Shown here one piece after another: positions 1 to 10,300 of a DNA stretch of 64,000 nt (positions are counted from its first letter, which is position 1; each line of letters opens with the position of its first letter). The stretch is taken from contig OZ316896.1 of NCBI GenBank assembly GCA_973895155.1, positions 3,596,001-3,660,000 on the forward strand. The letters are read 5' to 3'. Position numbers and translations under genes: made by a program. This stretch comes from Marsupella aquatica (lineage: Eukaryota > Marchantiophyta). The notes below the pieces were generated by a model. It saw only the letters and a program-made list of their open reading frames with translations. It was not told the DNA's origin and did not search any database.

Positions 1-99
1 AATGTTGAGACTTATATTGAGGAGTTAAATTTGGAAATATTAATTATGAAAAAACTTGTGTCTGAAGCATTGTGTTAATTATGGTGTGAAATTCCAAGG

Positions 100-711
100 T
101 CAGGAAATATTAAATATATGATGATTTTTTGTGTTGTTTTTTATGACATTTTGGAAAATCAGAAAATTTTGAAAAAGACAATTAAGGCCTTGGACCCATC
201 CTTTGAGGCTTCTTGTTACCTTCGCCAGTCTCTCTCTCAATATGAGCTGCTTACCCATAGCTGCTGATTCGAAGCGAGACTTCAGCTGTAGCCATATTTT
301 TGCAGGGTCGTCAATGTACTTCTTTACAATAGGAATAATGTGATCCTTGACGGTCATGGAGAAAATGTAGATGGCTCGCTCCTTCTTCTCGGCTCGCTCC
401 TTCTTCTCCTCAAGCTGCTCCGCGGAAAGCTGCACAGGATTCGATGGGTCAGGGCTGACCATCTCCTGCCAGCATTTGTCCTTGCGAAATTGCCTCTCGA
501 CCTTGAAGGACCAGGCAATGAAGTTCTTGCTGCCATCTAGCTTGTCCTTGTCAGAATAGACGAGCCCTTTATCTACGTCGTAGTGAATGCTGTGGGCTGA
601 TTGAGAAGCGCTGCCATGTGTGGTCTGCTGTTGACTTCCTGTCACGTTCTGCTGCGAGCTTCTGGGCGTCTGCTGCGAGCTGCTAGACGTCTGCTGCGAA
701 CTGCTGGCCAT
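100..711 (-). pseudogene. Ty1/copia gag fragment (truncated)
   Basis: Minus-strand reading frame of about 200 codons with an ATG at 709-711 (in-frame GTG codons lie further upstream). The N-terminus is a Ser/Gln-rich low-complexity tract, followed by a copia gag (UBN2-like) pattern: a KLDGSKNFIAWSFKVERQF block, a charged Glu/Lys helix, and a DDPAKIWLQLKSRFES block. After the residues reading LAKVTRSLKG the similarity stops and the frame runs into AT-rich sequence and a stop, so no zinc knuckle, protease or polymerase follows. A primer-binding-site-like sequence lies just upstream at 774-785, so this is the 5' end of a minus-oriented copia element cut off inside gag. Gag normally forms the virus-like particle of the retrotransposon; this piece is not expected to work. 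Confidence 0.7.
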
Positions 712-773
712 TCTGTCTCTCACACGAATCTAGTTGGGAGCTTCTCACCGATTCAATGTGTGATGTCGACCTT

Positions 774-785
774 GCTCTCATACCA
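774..785 (-). other. Degenerate copia primer-binding site
   Basis: On the minus strand the sequence reads TGGTATGAGAGC, one mismatch from TGGTATCAGAGC, the usual plant copia primer-binding site complementary to the 3' end of initiator tRNA-Met. It sits about 60 bp upstream of the gag ATG at 711, as expected. The 5' LTR would lie at higher coordinates (from about 787), but no matching LTR copy is visible in the window. Confidence 0.5.
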
Positions 786-893
786 TGAACGAATTCAAAG
801 CTGAATCGTTTACTTGCTTAATGGAATGACTTACAATGCAGAGCGGAGCCGCTCTAATAGCAACTCGACTGAGGAGTAAACCCCGTGAAAGGA

Positions 894-949
894 GGGGGCA
901 CAATTAATCTACACCGTAAACAAGGGGGCACAATTAATCTACACCGTAA
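894..949. repeat. Two-copy 30-bp tandem repeat
   Basis: A GGGGGCACAATTAATC-type unit occurs twice, starting at 894 and 924, ending each time in ACACCGTAA. It lies between the truncated copia gag and the left edge of duplication unit A. The stretch 787-1,050 holds nothing else recognisable. Confidence 0.6.
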
Positions 950-1049
950 GTCACTTAGCCCTAAATCTAATGGATTACACAAGGCTGCGGAAAAGAATGC
1001 TACAGGAAATAATGAACAGTAGACACCGAGACGATGAGCCATTCTAATA

Positions 1050-1211
1050 GGGAGCTCGTCAAGAAAGGCACTGTTCTTTGAAATACTTGCTCACTGACAA
1101 TTTGCCGGCAGATGAATTGACCAAGCCACGGGAAGAAATCACATTAGGTCATTTCATGCAACTACTCGGGCTTACGCTTTTCCCAGTTGATTTTGATCAT
1201 GTAGACTACAT
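1050..1211 (+). pseudogene. Copia RNase H 3' remnant (unit A copy)
   Basis: The plus strand encodes the end of a copia RNase H domain, including LVKKG and LPADELTKPREE, the conserved PADxLTKP signature near the end of copia pol. It matches the last ~53 codons of the longer frame at 49,078-49,605. The TAG that ends that frame in unit B is TAC here. Similarity to unit B begins abruptly at 1,050, so the left border of the 13-kb duplication falls inside this retroelement remnant. Confidence 0.6.
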
Positions 1212-1732
1212 GATTTTGATTGACGTCACGTTTTTAGACAGGACTTAAACCGACACAACTGCCCTACCACAGAGCCTGTACTCGGGAAGTCAAATCGGAA
1301 AGAAAATTTTAGGATCCTTGAATCTCAAGCACCCTTGCAAGTCTCTTCAATTCGCCATGTCAGAATCCCAGCTGATCGCACACGATCAAGGTCGGAAACT
1401 CGACCGGGTCACATAATTGAGCTGGACGGATAAAACTGTGAAGCAAATATATTGCATTCATCTTTATTCATATATGTAGACGGCATATTGCAACACTTTA
1501 TCATAAAGTGATTCATGGATCCAAACTAAAATTTCAGGTCGCAGCGTAGATTGTGTATTAGTTGCTAGAAATTAGGCCTAGGGTAATGGTTGAATGAACA
1601 AATAGAGAACTACATGTTTGTCTGCAAGAATGCCCAGTGTTCTCAAATCTAACGAAGCAAATTACTGTAAAGACTCGGAATCATGCCATCCTTCCATCCT
1701 GCGTGTAGTATCGCTGGAGCATTTCATTGTTT
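1212..1732. other. Intergenic, 3' flank of type I GLP
   Basis: No gene seen. The stretch is shared with 49,606-50,128 in unit B and holds the 3' flank of the minus-strand GLP that ends at 1,733. Confidence 0.6.
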
Positions 1733-2437
1733 TCAGGCGAATTGAGACAGGACGCTTTCCAAGCTTGCCACCTGAGCGGTATCGATAAAGAATGATTTGG
1801 CCAGAAGCTCGGGATCGATGCCGACCCCAAACAACGCCACCGGCATAGGCTGAAAGCCCGGATTCTGTCCATTCAGCACGTTAAAGCTGACTGCTGGTAC
1901 AGTGCCCTTGTTCAGCTGGAAGTGGAGGAGTCCCCGTGGGAAGATGAATGCCTCCCCCTTTTTGACGATCTTCGCGTACAGCTTGTTGGGGACTGCGGCG
2001 TTATCGCTATTTGTGACGAAGCCGGTGTAGATCTCTCCCTCCAGACACAAGAGGATCTCCGTCGCCAGATTATGAGTATGCGGCATGATGACGCCGCCAG
2101 GATTGATGTCCAGTCGAGCTATAGCCAAACCCAGAGTGTTTAGTGCGGGCCATTCTTGAACAAAAGCGCGTGTGGCTGTGCCATTGAGCGGGTTGCCAGT
2201 GAAATTCGGGGCTTTTGCTAGCCCTGCAAATGCGAAGTCTTCGGCGGTGGCGAGTGTTGGGTCCTGGCATGTGTAGCCGTTAGCTGTTGGCCCTGCAGCA
2301 GTCAGGTCCGCAATACAGAAGTCTTGGAGCGGATCCGGGTCAGCCGCTATCACTCCATTCGGAACATTGCCCAGGCCTACGATCGCCAGGCCCACGATCA
2401 TCAGGAGAACATGGAGGTTTGGAACTGTCGATGCCAT
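1733..2437 (-). CDS. Germin-like protein, type I (unit A)
   Basis: Intron-less 234-residue protein. The ATG at 2435-2437 (MASTV...) is chosen because the nine upstream codons begin at a non-ATG codon and the signal peptide starts here. Residues 1-32 form a hydrophobic signal peptide ending near VIAA. Cys41 and Cys57 are the two N-terminal germin cysteines. Cupin box 1 runs G-x5-HTHNLATE-x6-G, with metal ligands His120, His122 and Glu127; box 2 is GEAFIFPRGLLHFQLN, with His172. Potential N-glycosylation sites lie at NFT and NGT. Germins are secreted Mn-binding hexameric cupins of the cell wall, often with superoxide dismutase activity; oxalate oxidase activity cannot be inferred. Cys131 inside box 1 and NLA replacing the usual PRA are unusual. 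It differs from the unit B copy (50,129-50,833) at five residues. Confidence 0.93.
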   Translation of the reverse strand: MASTVPNLHVLLMIVGLAIVGLGNVPNGVIAADPDPLQDFCIADLTAAGPTANGYTCQDPTLATAEDFAFAGLAKAPNFTGNPLNGTATRAFVQEWPALNTLGLAIARLDINPGGVIMPHTHNLATEILLCLEGEIYTGFVTNSDNAAVPNKLYAKIVKKGEAFIFPRGLLHFQLNKGTVPAVSFNVLNGQNPGFQPMPVALFGVGIDPELLAKSFFIDTAQVASLESVLSQFA

Positions 2438-2570
2438 GTTGGACCTTGGATCTAACGTACACAACTGACTGGAAACAAGCTCGACGTTGCGTTCGCTAAT
2501 GTGATCGAACAGACTGAAGCACAGAGAGCTAGTGAATCGAACTTGATGATTAGTGTTACTTCCGACTGCC

Positions 2571-2578
2571 TATAAATA
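2571..2578 (-). promoter_or_regulatory. TATA box of type I GLP (unit A)
   Basis: TATAAATA on the plus strand, TATTTATA on the coding strand, 134 bp upstream of the GLP ATG at 2437. The mosaic GLP at 26,428 has TATTTATA at the same distance. In unit B the motif has become TATATATA and lies farther away (50,998-51,005). Confidence 0.55.
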
Positions 2579-2849
2579 CTCTCCAGATTTTCAATTGAAG
2601 CGCACTGTGTTTCAGTCAGTGGTCCACTCTGACTCCGCTTCCGGATGATCCTTGCAAACCAATTTGATGTAGGCATCATTAAGTCACCAGATGGGACCAC
2701 GTATGGGACAGTCACTAATTCTCGCTTCAACTCCATATTACAACACGTGCGCATGAAGGAGCTCAAGGGAGGAGTGGAAGTAAGTGCATCACCAGTGGTT
2801 TAGGGGTCAATGTACTCTAAACTCAAACTATAGCCCATATATCATGTGA

Positions 2850-2956
2850 AGGCCTAGAAATTAGAAAAGCCCTCATATTGAATTCATTGTCTTAGAAATT
2901 AAAAAATCCCTCATATTGAATTCAATGTGGAAAAGCCCTCATATTGAATTCAATGT
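2850..2956. repeat. Three-copy ~40-bp tandem repeat
   Basis: Three imperfect units centred on CCCTCATATTGAATTCA occur between 2,850 and 2,956. Unit B has a shortened version near 51,290-51,360, so copy number changed after the duplication. Confidence 0.65.
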
Positions 2957-5871
2957 CCAAAGACTGGTTCACAGCTTCTTCCCTCCAATATGATGTGGTG
3001 TCATATCTAACTTCAAGATCTCAATCATAGCCATGATCTTGTCACATGTGGTGGAATCTTTGTCATAGATGGGAATAGAAGCAGGGAATAGAAGTCCGGA
3101 TAGAGGCGGGGATAGAGGGGTCTCTCCTGGCTACCATTTCTTATGTACCAGATAAAGATCAAGGGTTGTGAAAATGGAACTAGCTGCCATTTTTTTATTA
3201 GGGATAGGGGCCACTGGTGGGAATCCATGCATCCCTCCAAATATATCAACCCCTATATGTTCTTTTTAGAGGTTATAATTAGATGCTCTGACTAACAAGA
3301 GGCGAGTTTGAAGTCGAGTCTAAGTAGAGATAACAACATCCTGGCCGTTCCAATAAGAAGTTCCAATGGCCAGGATTGGACACTTTAAATAGCAACAGAC
3401 CTACTGCATGGAGTGGACATAAAGAGTCACTATGATGGACCCTTTGTTTCTTTGAGAGGCGTCAATGTGAGGTCAGAGTTTTGGGACAATCATGTACTTG
3501 AATAAGCATCTAGTCACTTGGGGTTCAGAGTTAAAGCGTTTACCTAGCCAGGGCAGCAAGGACCAACTAAAGCCAGTCATGTTTGCAGCGATAATGTGCA
3601 ATGCCACCCAGACTGTAATTGTCATCTTATAAACTTGAAACTAAGGAAAGAATTGAGCTATGGCATATTTGCACCTGTAATATGCAACCCCACAAAAACT
3701 CAAACTGTCTTCTAATAAACTCGAAAGGCTAGGAGAGAATTCAGCTGTTGAATGAGTTACGTAGTGTTTGTCACATGCTTTCCAGAGTGTTTTATGTCAT
3801 TGTTGGACTGTGTGCAAGGGGGTGCCCGAGGTGTCTATTGTCTTGGGGAAGGGGGGGGGGCCTATGTGCAATAAGCTGCTAGGGGATATTAACTAAGCGT
3901 GCAGCTTGTGTTACTATAATCATAAAACAAAATCCGCCCAACACCTTTACAGGACTGACAGCCCTTGTCTCAGTACTAGCCTTGCTCTGGCTCCCCATCT
4001 GGCTCTGGCTTCAACTCTTGCCATAGCTCTCAACTCTGGCCTCAACTCTCCGCAGCTAATTTAATCCTATTATTTATCCCTGTTTCAAAATTGCAGCTAT
4101 CTGCCTGATTCCACAACCACAGCTACTATTTAGAGCCTTCAACCTTGCACAATTTGAAAACCTGGAAACATAGCACCAAATCCTAAAAGGCCAAAAATTC
4201 AATAAAGGGGGGAAACAAACGACAAATCCAGGAAAACCTCCCAAAAGCCCCCAAGACCGACTCACTTGGAAAATACAAGTCTTAATGACAGTGGCACACT
4301 GGTCCTGAGTCAGCAGGGAAAGTCCACATGTGGGACTGCACTGACTGATTTGCACCCAGATCACTCCTTCCTCCTTATATATATTATATGACTTTGACCC
4401 CTCGACTTCGTGCACCCACGATGCCTTTGATGCCACCCACTCGATTCACAGGGTTCCTCGATTTCGGTCTCTGTTCATATATCAGTCGTACGTTAGGAGT
4501 ACCTTCAGTAGTAGTACCTGGGGAGAAACAAGGGACTCAGAGGAAAGCGGTAGAAATGCGAACTGACAGAGAAAGAACTCAGCCAATTTCCAATCATAAC
4601 GAAGGACAACAGCTGAAGGCTGTAACCGCTTGAATGTGCCAACAAGGACTAGCAGAGTCTCAACATTTGTCGGAGACTTCTCTAGAGTAGGTAATACTGA
4701 TTCACTTCCGATATGAATCAGGTGCGATGAGCATCCTCAATGGGATTTTCGACGTCCAGCTAGATCGACTACGCATGGGAGGCTTCGGAATCTAGGTAGA
4801 GTTTACAATGGTCTCAACTGCTGATCTTGAAAACTTGACTGGTTGGTGCTTGCGATTTTAATACAAACAATTTCAATCTGACGCGAGATGTGACGATCCC
4901 TTCCTGCAGGTGATCCTCTTTGGACCCGGCTTTGGACCGTAAGTCTTTGCGTCGAACTCAAGTAAGTCACAGCCAGAGTCCTAGCCTGGACCTGACCTCC
5001 CTAGTCCTTTATCGGTCTGACGCTGCAATCCATCTTCTTTCTTAGTTGTGGAGTAGGATCGTTGCAATGAGACCCATGCCGGAGATCGATTCCAACCACA
5101 AACCAGGTCCTAGTTATAGCCTTGATCACGATTTGAGCAGCGCAAATGGCAAATACTGTAAAAGGCTGCGTTCTTTCATGAATGATGCGCCTCCACGTAC
5201 CTTTTCACTCCACCTGCCTCGATCAGTCGACTATGGACACTGTACTTGTGAATCATTTCTTAAGTACACCCAAGAAAAACTCAAGATATCCCGTCGACCT
5301 CCTTCCCCCCAATCCCCTCGTCCCTAGAAAAACTCCATACTTACGAACTCACCAAATGATACTATGCCCACACTGTGTCCCCCACCCCAGATATAGCTTG
5401 TCGTGGGGTGGTCGTGAATTGTTAGAAATTCAAGTTGTTAAACAAGTAACAGAAATGAATAACGAATCAATTTCAAGCCCGTTCGGACCCAAATGCGCCG
5501 TGGAATCAGCATTATTTGGGAGAAATCAGAATGGACTTGAGATCCTGGCCAGCAAATCCAGTTAATTCTTTGTAAGCCGCTCCGGCCCGCAATCGAAATC
5601 CTTGAAAGACGTCCTAGTGAGGTTAAGCTAACGTAGGTCAATCAAGAGAACAGGGACTTTCGCCGTGCCAACGACAAGCAGATCACTCTACTCCAGGTGT
5701 ACCGATCACTCAGTGGAAGACAACGCAAGTGCTTCACTCGTCACTAGCTAGACGTAACCAGTGTTCCAGTGTTAATTACGGACTATGCACAGGATGTGAT
5801 GAGTGTGAGATACTACGGGAGGCTCAGACAGGTACTTGTAGCATAGACCCAATTTTCTAACTAGATCTGTC

Positions 5872-6830
5872 CATGACCCTTTGGAGATGATCAGTCCGAG
5901 ATTTAGAACATTCTATCGAAATGTACAATTCAAGTACAATTGGATATATAGACTCATCTCAAACCTCTTTAATCATGGACTTTAATTGAGTTCATATCTG
6001 ACTCATCTAAGACCTCTTTAATCATGGACATTAATCGAGTACGTTCATATCTGACGCTAGTCTTTTCATCCACACAAATGATAGGACAGATATGTTTAGT
6101 AGACTCCCATTACCAATTAGTTTGCTTAATCAACCTCCTTTATACTTTACTCCAATCTGGACCGTTGATGGACCTCTCAATCTCAGATCTGGACCATTGA
6201 TAAACCTCAAGGGTAGATCAAGTAACAAGTTTCATTTTGGGGGTTGATGAAGCAAATACCTCCAAATGATAGACACCACATCAGTCCTAGATTAGAAGAT
6301 GCTATCCAATTGTACAATTCAAGTACATCTTAGAAAAATAAAGAGTCATGAGACATCCAGCTTTAATTATAGACCCTGAATCTATAATCTCGACAAATAA
6401 ACCTATTTGTTCATCCACACATGTACGACATCAACTGCAAATGTACCATAATTGACAGGAACATGAGAGACATTATCCATCTTTAGTGACTGGTTTCAGC
6501 ACAGATCAAGTTAGAACCTCGAGTTAGAACATTTTTACTCTTTGTTTATGGTGCAACTAGTTGAAATTTCTGCCCTATCTATGTATAGTTACACATATAT
6601 TTTTGTATTTCGAACTATCCTCCAATATGTCTTCATTTGGCAGTTGTTTCAACGTAGCAGCGGGCTTAGCAGTAGTTGTGGTATCCGAGTCAGCTTCAAT
6701 CACGAGTACCCTCCTCATCAGATACTGGAAATAAATTATATAGAAGACAAGACGATTATATTGTCAGTTCACAGACTCGCTACTTGAAATGTATTATATA
6801 TAGTAGAAGAGAAGAGTGATTAATTTCATT
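5872..6830. other. Segment present in unit A, absent in unit B
   Basis: Unit B runs from AACTAGATCTG (54,340-54,350) straight into TTATATTGTGAATTAACAC, whereas unit A has about 0.96 kb between the equivalent points. The segment is AT-rich, contains short internal repeats (ACCTCTTTAATCATGGAC near 5,963 and 6,008), and carries no coding signal. Deletion in B between TTATATTGTGA-like repeats is the simplest explanation; insertion in A is possible. Confidence 0.65.
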
Positions 6831-7377
6831 ATATTAATTGTGAGTTAACACACTAACATACTTGAAATGAATCATGTAGTAGAAGGGAAGAGTGATTTCA
6901 TTATATTGTGAGGCTCACAGACTTACACCCGAGGCAGTTTACATAAATAAAAACAATCAACTATTACACTTAGGAAAAAGATGGCAGTGGATCAGACAGA
7001 AAAGATAGGGTACTCCCGATTAATTTTACTAGCTGGATATGTGACAATTCCTTACGTTGTAATAATTGGAAGCCACAGTATACTGCTGAATCCTCCCAAA
7101 TATGAACTAACACAGAGTTACTGTCAAACAATTCTAGCTCAACCCGTCTATGACACGAGTCAGCTTTAAAACAAGCAGAGCTAACTTACGAAGTGGAGCA
7201 GTTTGCTTTGTAGCCATATGTGCAGAGCCCGAAAGGTACAAGTATCTCATATACAGTGATGTCCTATGTAACGAACACGTCAACAGCACCTCGCGAGAGG
7301 AGGTGGGAAGGTTTAGTGATTGCCTCTGAAGTAGTGGATATCGATCATGAGATATGTCCCTCTCAAACCTCACCACA

Positions 7378-7600
7378 CGCTCTGTGATGTATAAAGTAAA
7401 GTAGATTCTTAGTAACTCCCACCATGTAGATTGACCCAGGAAACTACTTCGCAAAGGCTGACTCACAACCTTCGTTACATTAACTACAGGATCGCTCTGT
7501 GTTGTATAAAGCAATATAGATTCCTATCAAGTTTCTCCAACCATGTAGGTTGACCCAGGAAACTACTTCGCAAAGGTTGAGAGGCTTCGTTACTTTTCAT
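7378..7600. repeat. Two-copy ~118-bp tandem repeat upstream of type II GLP (unit A)
   Basis: Two imperfect units (from about 7,378 and 7,494), each containing a GTGTTGTATAAAGC-like motif, an ACCATGTAG motif and GACCCAGGAAACTACTTCG. The same pair is present in unit B at about 54,914-55,135. Confidence 0.75.
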
Positions 7601-7943
7601 GATCGAGTTAAAAGACCACAGTCTCACCTGCTCTTCTTGGGGTTGCGTTACTTCGGCAGTTCGCGCGTGCAGCCTAGACCGGACCCACGTCCACGCCCTC
7701 AACTGCTATCGTACAGTAAGCACACCTGCTGTTAGAAATCGCACCGCACTAGCCGTTCGATCATATCATAGAAATACCAATAATATAATACTGCCTAGAT
7801 TGTCGGATTAGGGGAAGGTACGTATGGGAGGCCAACGAGGTGAACTTTCCTACAATGACCCTGCTAACTGCTCCGGGGACACCTCGTTACCCTGCTAACT
7901 ACTCCGGGGACTCCTCTTTAATTACCGCGTAGGATGCAGAGAA

Positions 7944-7957
7944 TATATATATATAAG
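7944..7957 (+). promoter_or_regulatory. TATA tract of type II GLP (unit A)
   Basis: An alternating TA tract ending TATATAAG, about 360 bp upstream of the GLP ATG at 8,314. The distance implies a long 5' leader, perhaps with a leader intron. The unit B tract (55,441-55,450) is shorter by several TA steps. Confidence 0.5.
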
Positions 7958-8313
7958 AGCTTCACTTCGTTCAACTCAAATATCACTCGCTCATGATCAT
8001 AGTGAGCCAGCTCCAGCTCACAGTTTAGCGTGCTCTCATGCATTGTAGTTCCAGAAGCTCGCGTAATTTCTTCCACTTGAGAAAGGGATACAACTTCCTT
8101 ACAGTTTTGTCAAAATCTGTCTAGCCATCTCAAGTCTTTCCAGCTGAAAGGTCAGCTGTGCTATGCTGTGACATTGAGCGCACAGACATAATTGCTGATC
8201 TACCTCCCATCATTGAAGCTAGCTTGTATTGATCTGTCGCAGCCCAAAGCTTCAGTTGAACGGTCTGTAGGATTGAGCCTCCTTTGTCTGCAGTTGTATA
8301 ATCGACAATATTA

Positions 8314-9024
8314 ATGGCTTTTCCAATTTCAGCCAGGCACCACCTCAGACTCTTTGTGACAATTATAGCCATGGCGGCAATTGCCATTGGAGTCGGAGCT
8401 TCTGATCCTGATCCGCTGCAAGACTTCTGTGTGGCGGATCTGCAAGCGGGGGGACCCAATGTGAACGGCTACCCCTGCAAGGCGGCAGAGTTCATCACAA
8501 CTGAAGACTTCGCATTTGCAGGATTGGCTAACTCCGCCAATCTCACTGGAAACCCCACCAACGGTAGTGCAACGTTCGGATTTGTTCGAGAATGGCCTGC
8601 ACTTAACACATTGGGATTGGGTCTTGCTCGATTGGACATCAACCCTGGCGGAATCATCATGCCACATACTCACAATTTGGCCACCGAGATCCTCTACTGC
8701 CTGGAGGGAGAGATCTACACCGGCTTCGTCACAAATAGCGATAACCCTGCAGTCCCCAACAAGCTGTACGCCAAGATCGTCAAGAAGGGGGAAGCATTCA
8801 TTTTTCCGAGAGGTCTGCTGCATTTTCAGCTCAACAAGGGAACTGTTCGAGCAGTGAGCTTGAACGTACTGAACAGTCAGAATCCTGGAATTCAACTGAT
8901 GCCCGTGGCGTTATTTGGGGTTGGCATTGATCCTCAGCTTCTCGCCAAGTCCTTCTTTATCACAGAGTCGCAGGTGGCGAGCTTGGGAGGCGTCCTATCA
9001 CGACTCGTCGATTCGCTAGCTTGA
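8314..9024 (+). CDS. Germin-like protein, type II (unit A)
   Basis: Intron-less 236-residue cupin with its ATG at 8,314. Residues 1-29 are a hydrophobic signal peptide. Cys39 and Cys55 are the N-terminal germin pair. Box 1 has His118, His120 and Glu125 (PHTHNLATE); box 2 has His170 and Asn174. N-glycosylation sites are at Asn76 (NLT) and Asn83 (NGS). Predicted to be a secreted Mn-binding apoplastic protein; superoxide dismutase-type activity is known for the family, but the substrate here is unknown. Its N-terminus (MAFPISARHH) and Thr-Val-Arg in the C-terminal half separate it from type I (MASTV, Thr-Val-Pro). It differs from the unit B copy at three residues (Phe60/Ser, Ser74/Tyr, Asp233/His). 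A third cysteine, Cys129, lies inside box 1. Confidence 0.94.
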   Translation: MAFPISARHHLRLFVTIIAMAAIAIGVGASDPDPLQDFCVADLQAGGPNVNGYPCKAAEFITTEDFAFAGLANSANLTGNPTNGSATFGFVREWPALNTLGLGLARLDINPGGIIMPHTHNLATEILYCLEGEIYTGFVTNSDNPAVPNKLYAKIVKKGEAFIFPRGLLHFQLNKGTVRAVSLNVLNSQNPGIQLMPVALFGVGIDPQLLAKSFFITESQVASLGGVLSRLVDSLA

Positions 9025-9304
9025 TGAAATTGAGTTCAATTTTTTCAGGGAGTTTGGGTCCTGACATTAGCCCCGTGTTTCCTGACCGAATCCTAGCCTC
9101 ACCTCCTGGTCGACCTGCCTTGGGTACTAGTTGTTGTCCGGTGCTCATCCCATGACCAATTTTGGTATTACGATTCGCTCATTTATTCTCCATTCTTTTA
9201 CCAGGGATGACTCTGGACAGGATCATCACATTTAAAGGTAGAAACGTAGTGTCCCATGTCAATGGGTGTGTGCAATAATGTGAAACGTAGGCTTTGATAT
9301 CATC

Positions 9305-9310
9305 AATAAA
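9305..9310 (+). promoter_or_regulatory. Polyadenylation signal of type II GLP (unit A)
   Basis: AATAAA followed by ACTTTGGCATCAG, 281 nt after the stop codon; conserved in unit B at 56,810-56,815. Confidence 0.45.
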
Positions 9311-9839
9311 ACTTTGGCATCAGAAAATTTTGCTTGATTCATTTCGTTAAATTAATATAAGAAAACATTCATACCGGTTTCACATACTGACGTAAGAAAA
9401 CATTCATATTGATCTAATGTGATCGCCTGAGCAAATGTAAGAATTACTCCATAAACTGATGGGAGAGCTTCCATGATGAACGCATCCCACATTAATGGTT
9501 CTGATGTGTATCTCAGTTGAACATGAAATTTATGGTTCTGGTGTATGTTCGTCTTCGATTGAAAGTGCTAGTCTCAACTGTTCCTGGGTTCCAGCAATGT
9601 GCCTATTCTTACTTCCCGTGATATCTTACAATTATTATTTTGCGCTAAATTCCGTCCAATGTAGGATAATAGTCAGCATCCAATAATAATGATGTGCCTC
9701 ATCAATCACACGTGTTTCGTTGGCCATGGGACTTTATTTCAGCTAAATTATCGATCAGGGCTTTATTGCAAAGGCGGAGAAAAATCGTCAGAAGCTGGCC
9801 ATATTTACAGCACCTCGGACAAGCCTCATTGGTAACGCT

Positions 9840-10300
9840 GGACGATCCAGTATAGTGCCGACAACTGTTTGCTTTTTCTGGCAAGAAAGGTCGATAAGAT
9901 GGCAACGTTAGAGGACCGGCTTCTAGCAACATTTTACCAGACTTAGCATGTCTGACATCTATCCTTGCAATAATTCGAGATACTTGCTTGGAAAGAACAG
10001 GCACTAATTTGACTTCAACTTCACAGTGGGATAAAGCGGCTGCAAGTGGATCTTGGCTTCTGATCTTAGGAGCAATCTCGAAAATGGAACGCTGGACGAG
10101 AGTAGGGTCTGAAGATATCGTACAGGATTTGAGCACACCTCAGTTTTGACCAATCATACAGAACTATCCTTGCAATTAGAGATATTCGCTAGGAAAGAAC
10201 GGGCATAACTTTGGATGGTTTAAGCAGACTTTAAATTCACAGTGCGATAAAAACGGCTACAAGCGGTTCTTGGCTTCTGGTCTTAGCAGCGAATAAAATT
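9840..10300. repeat. ~200-bp tandem block downstream of type II GLP, two copies
   Basis: Two imperfect units begin near 9,984 and 10,186 with GCTTGGAAAGAAC-like sequence and contain TTCACAGTGGGATAAA-like and GGTTCTTGGCTTCTG motifs. The same family has three units in unit B (57,390-57,960) and four near 44,338-45,165. A minus-strand open frame of about 140 codons crosses the block, but no family is recognised. Confidence 0.8.

Larger units (their letters stand above)
2579..7377. other. Intergenic region between the two GLPs of unit A
   Basis: About 4.8 kb with no convincing gene. Short open frames here are not maintained between units A and B (indels shift them), which argues against coding function. 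The stretch 5,872-6,830 has no counterpart in unit B. A TATATATATTATATG tract at 4,376-4,390 is shared with unit B but no supported gene follows it. Confidence 0.6.

Noticed and set aside
5046-5565. Open frames around 5.0-5.6 kb and their unit B counterparts at 53.5-53.9 kb
   Set aside because: Indels between units A and B change the reading frame repeatedly, as expected for non-coding DNA.
8329-8895. 188-codon minus-strand frame antisense to the type II GLP (also 55,830-56,396; plus-strand 46,633-47,106)
   Set aside because: It overlaps the GLP exactly, recurs wherever a GLP occurs because the DNA is duplicated, and has no recognisable domain; the GLP strand has signal peptide and cupin motifs.
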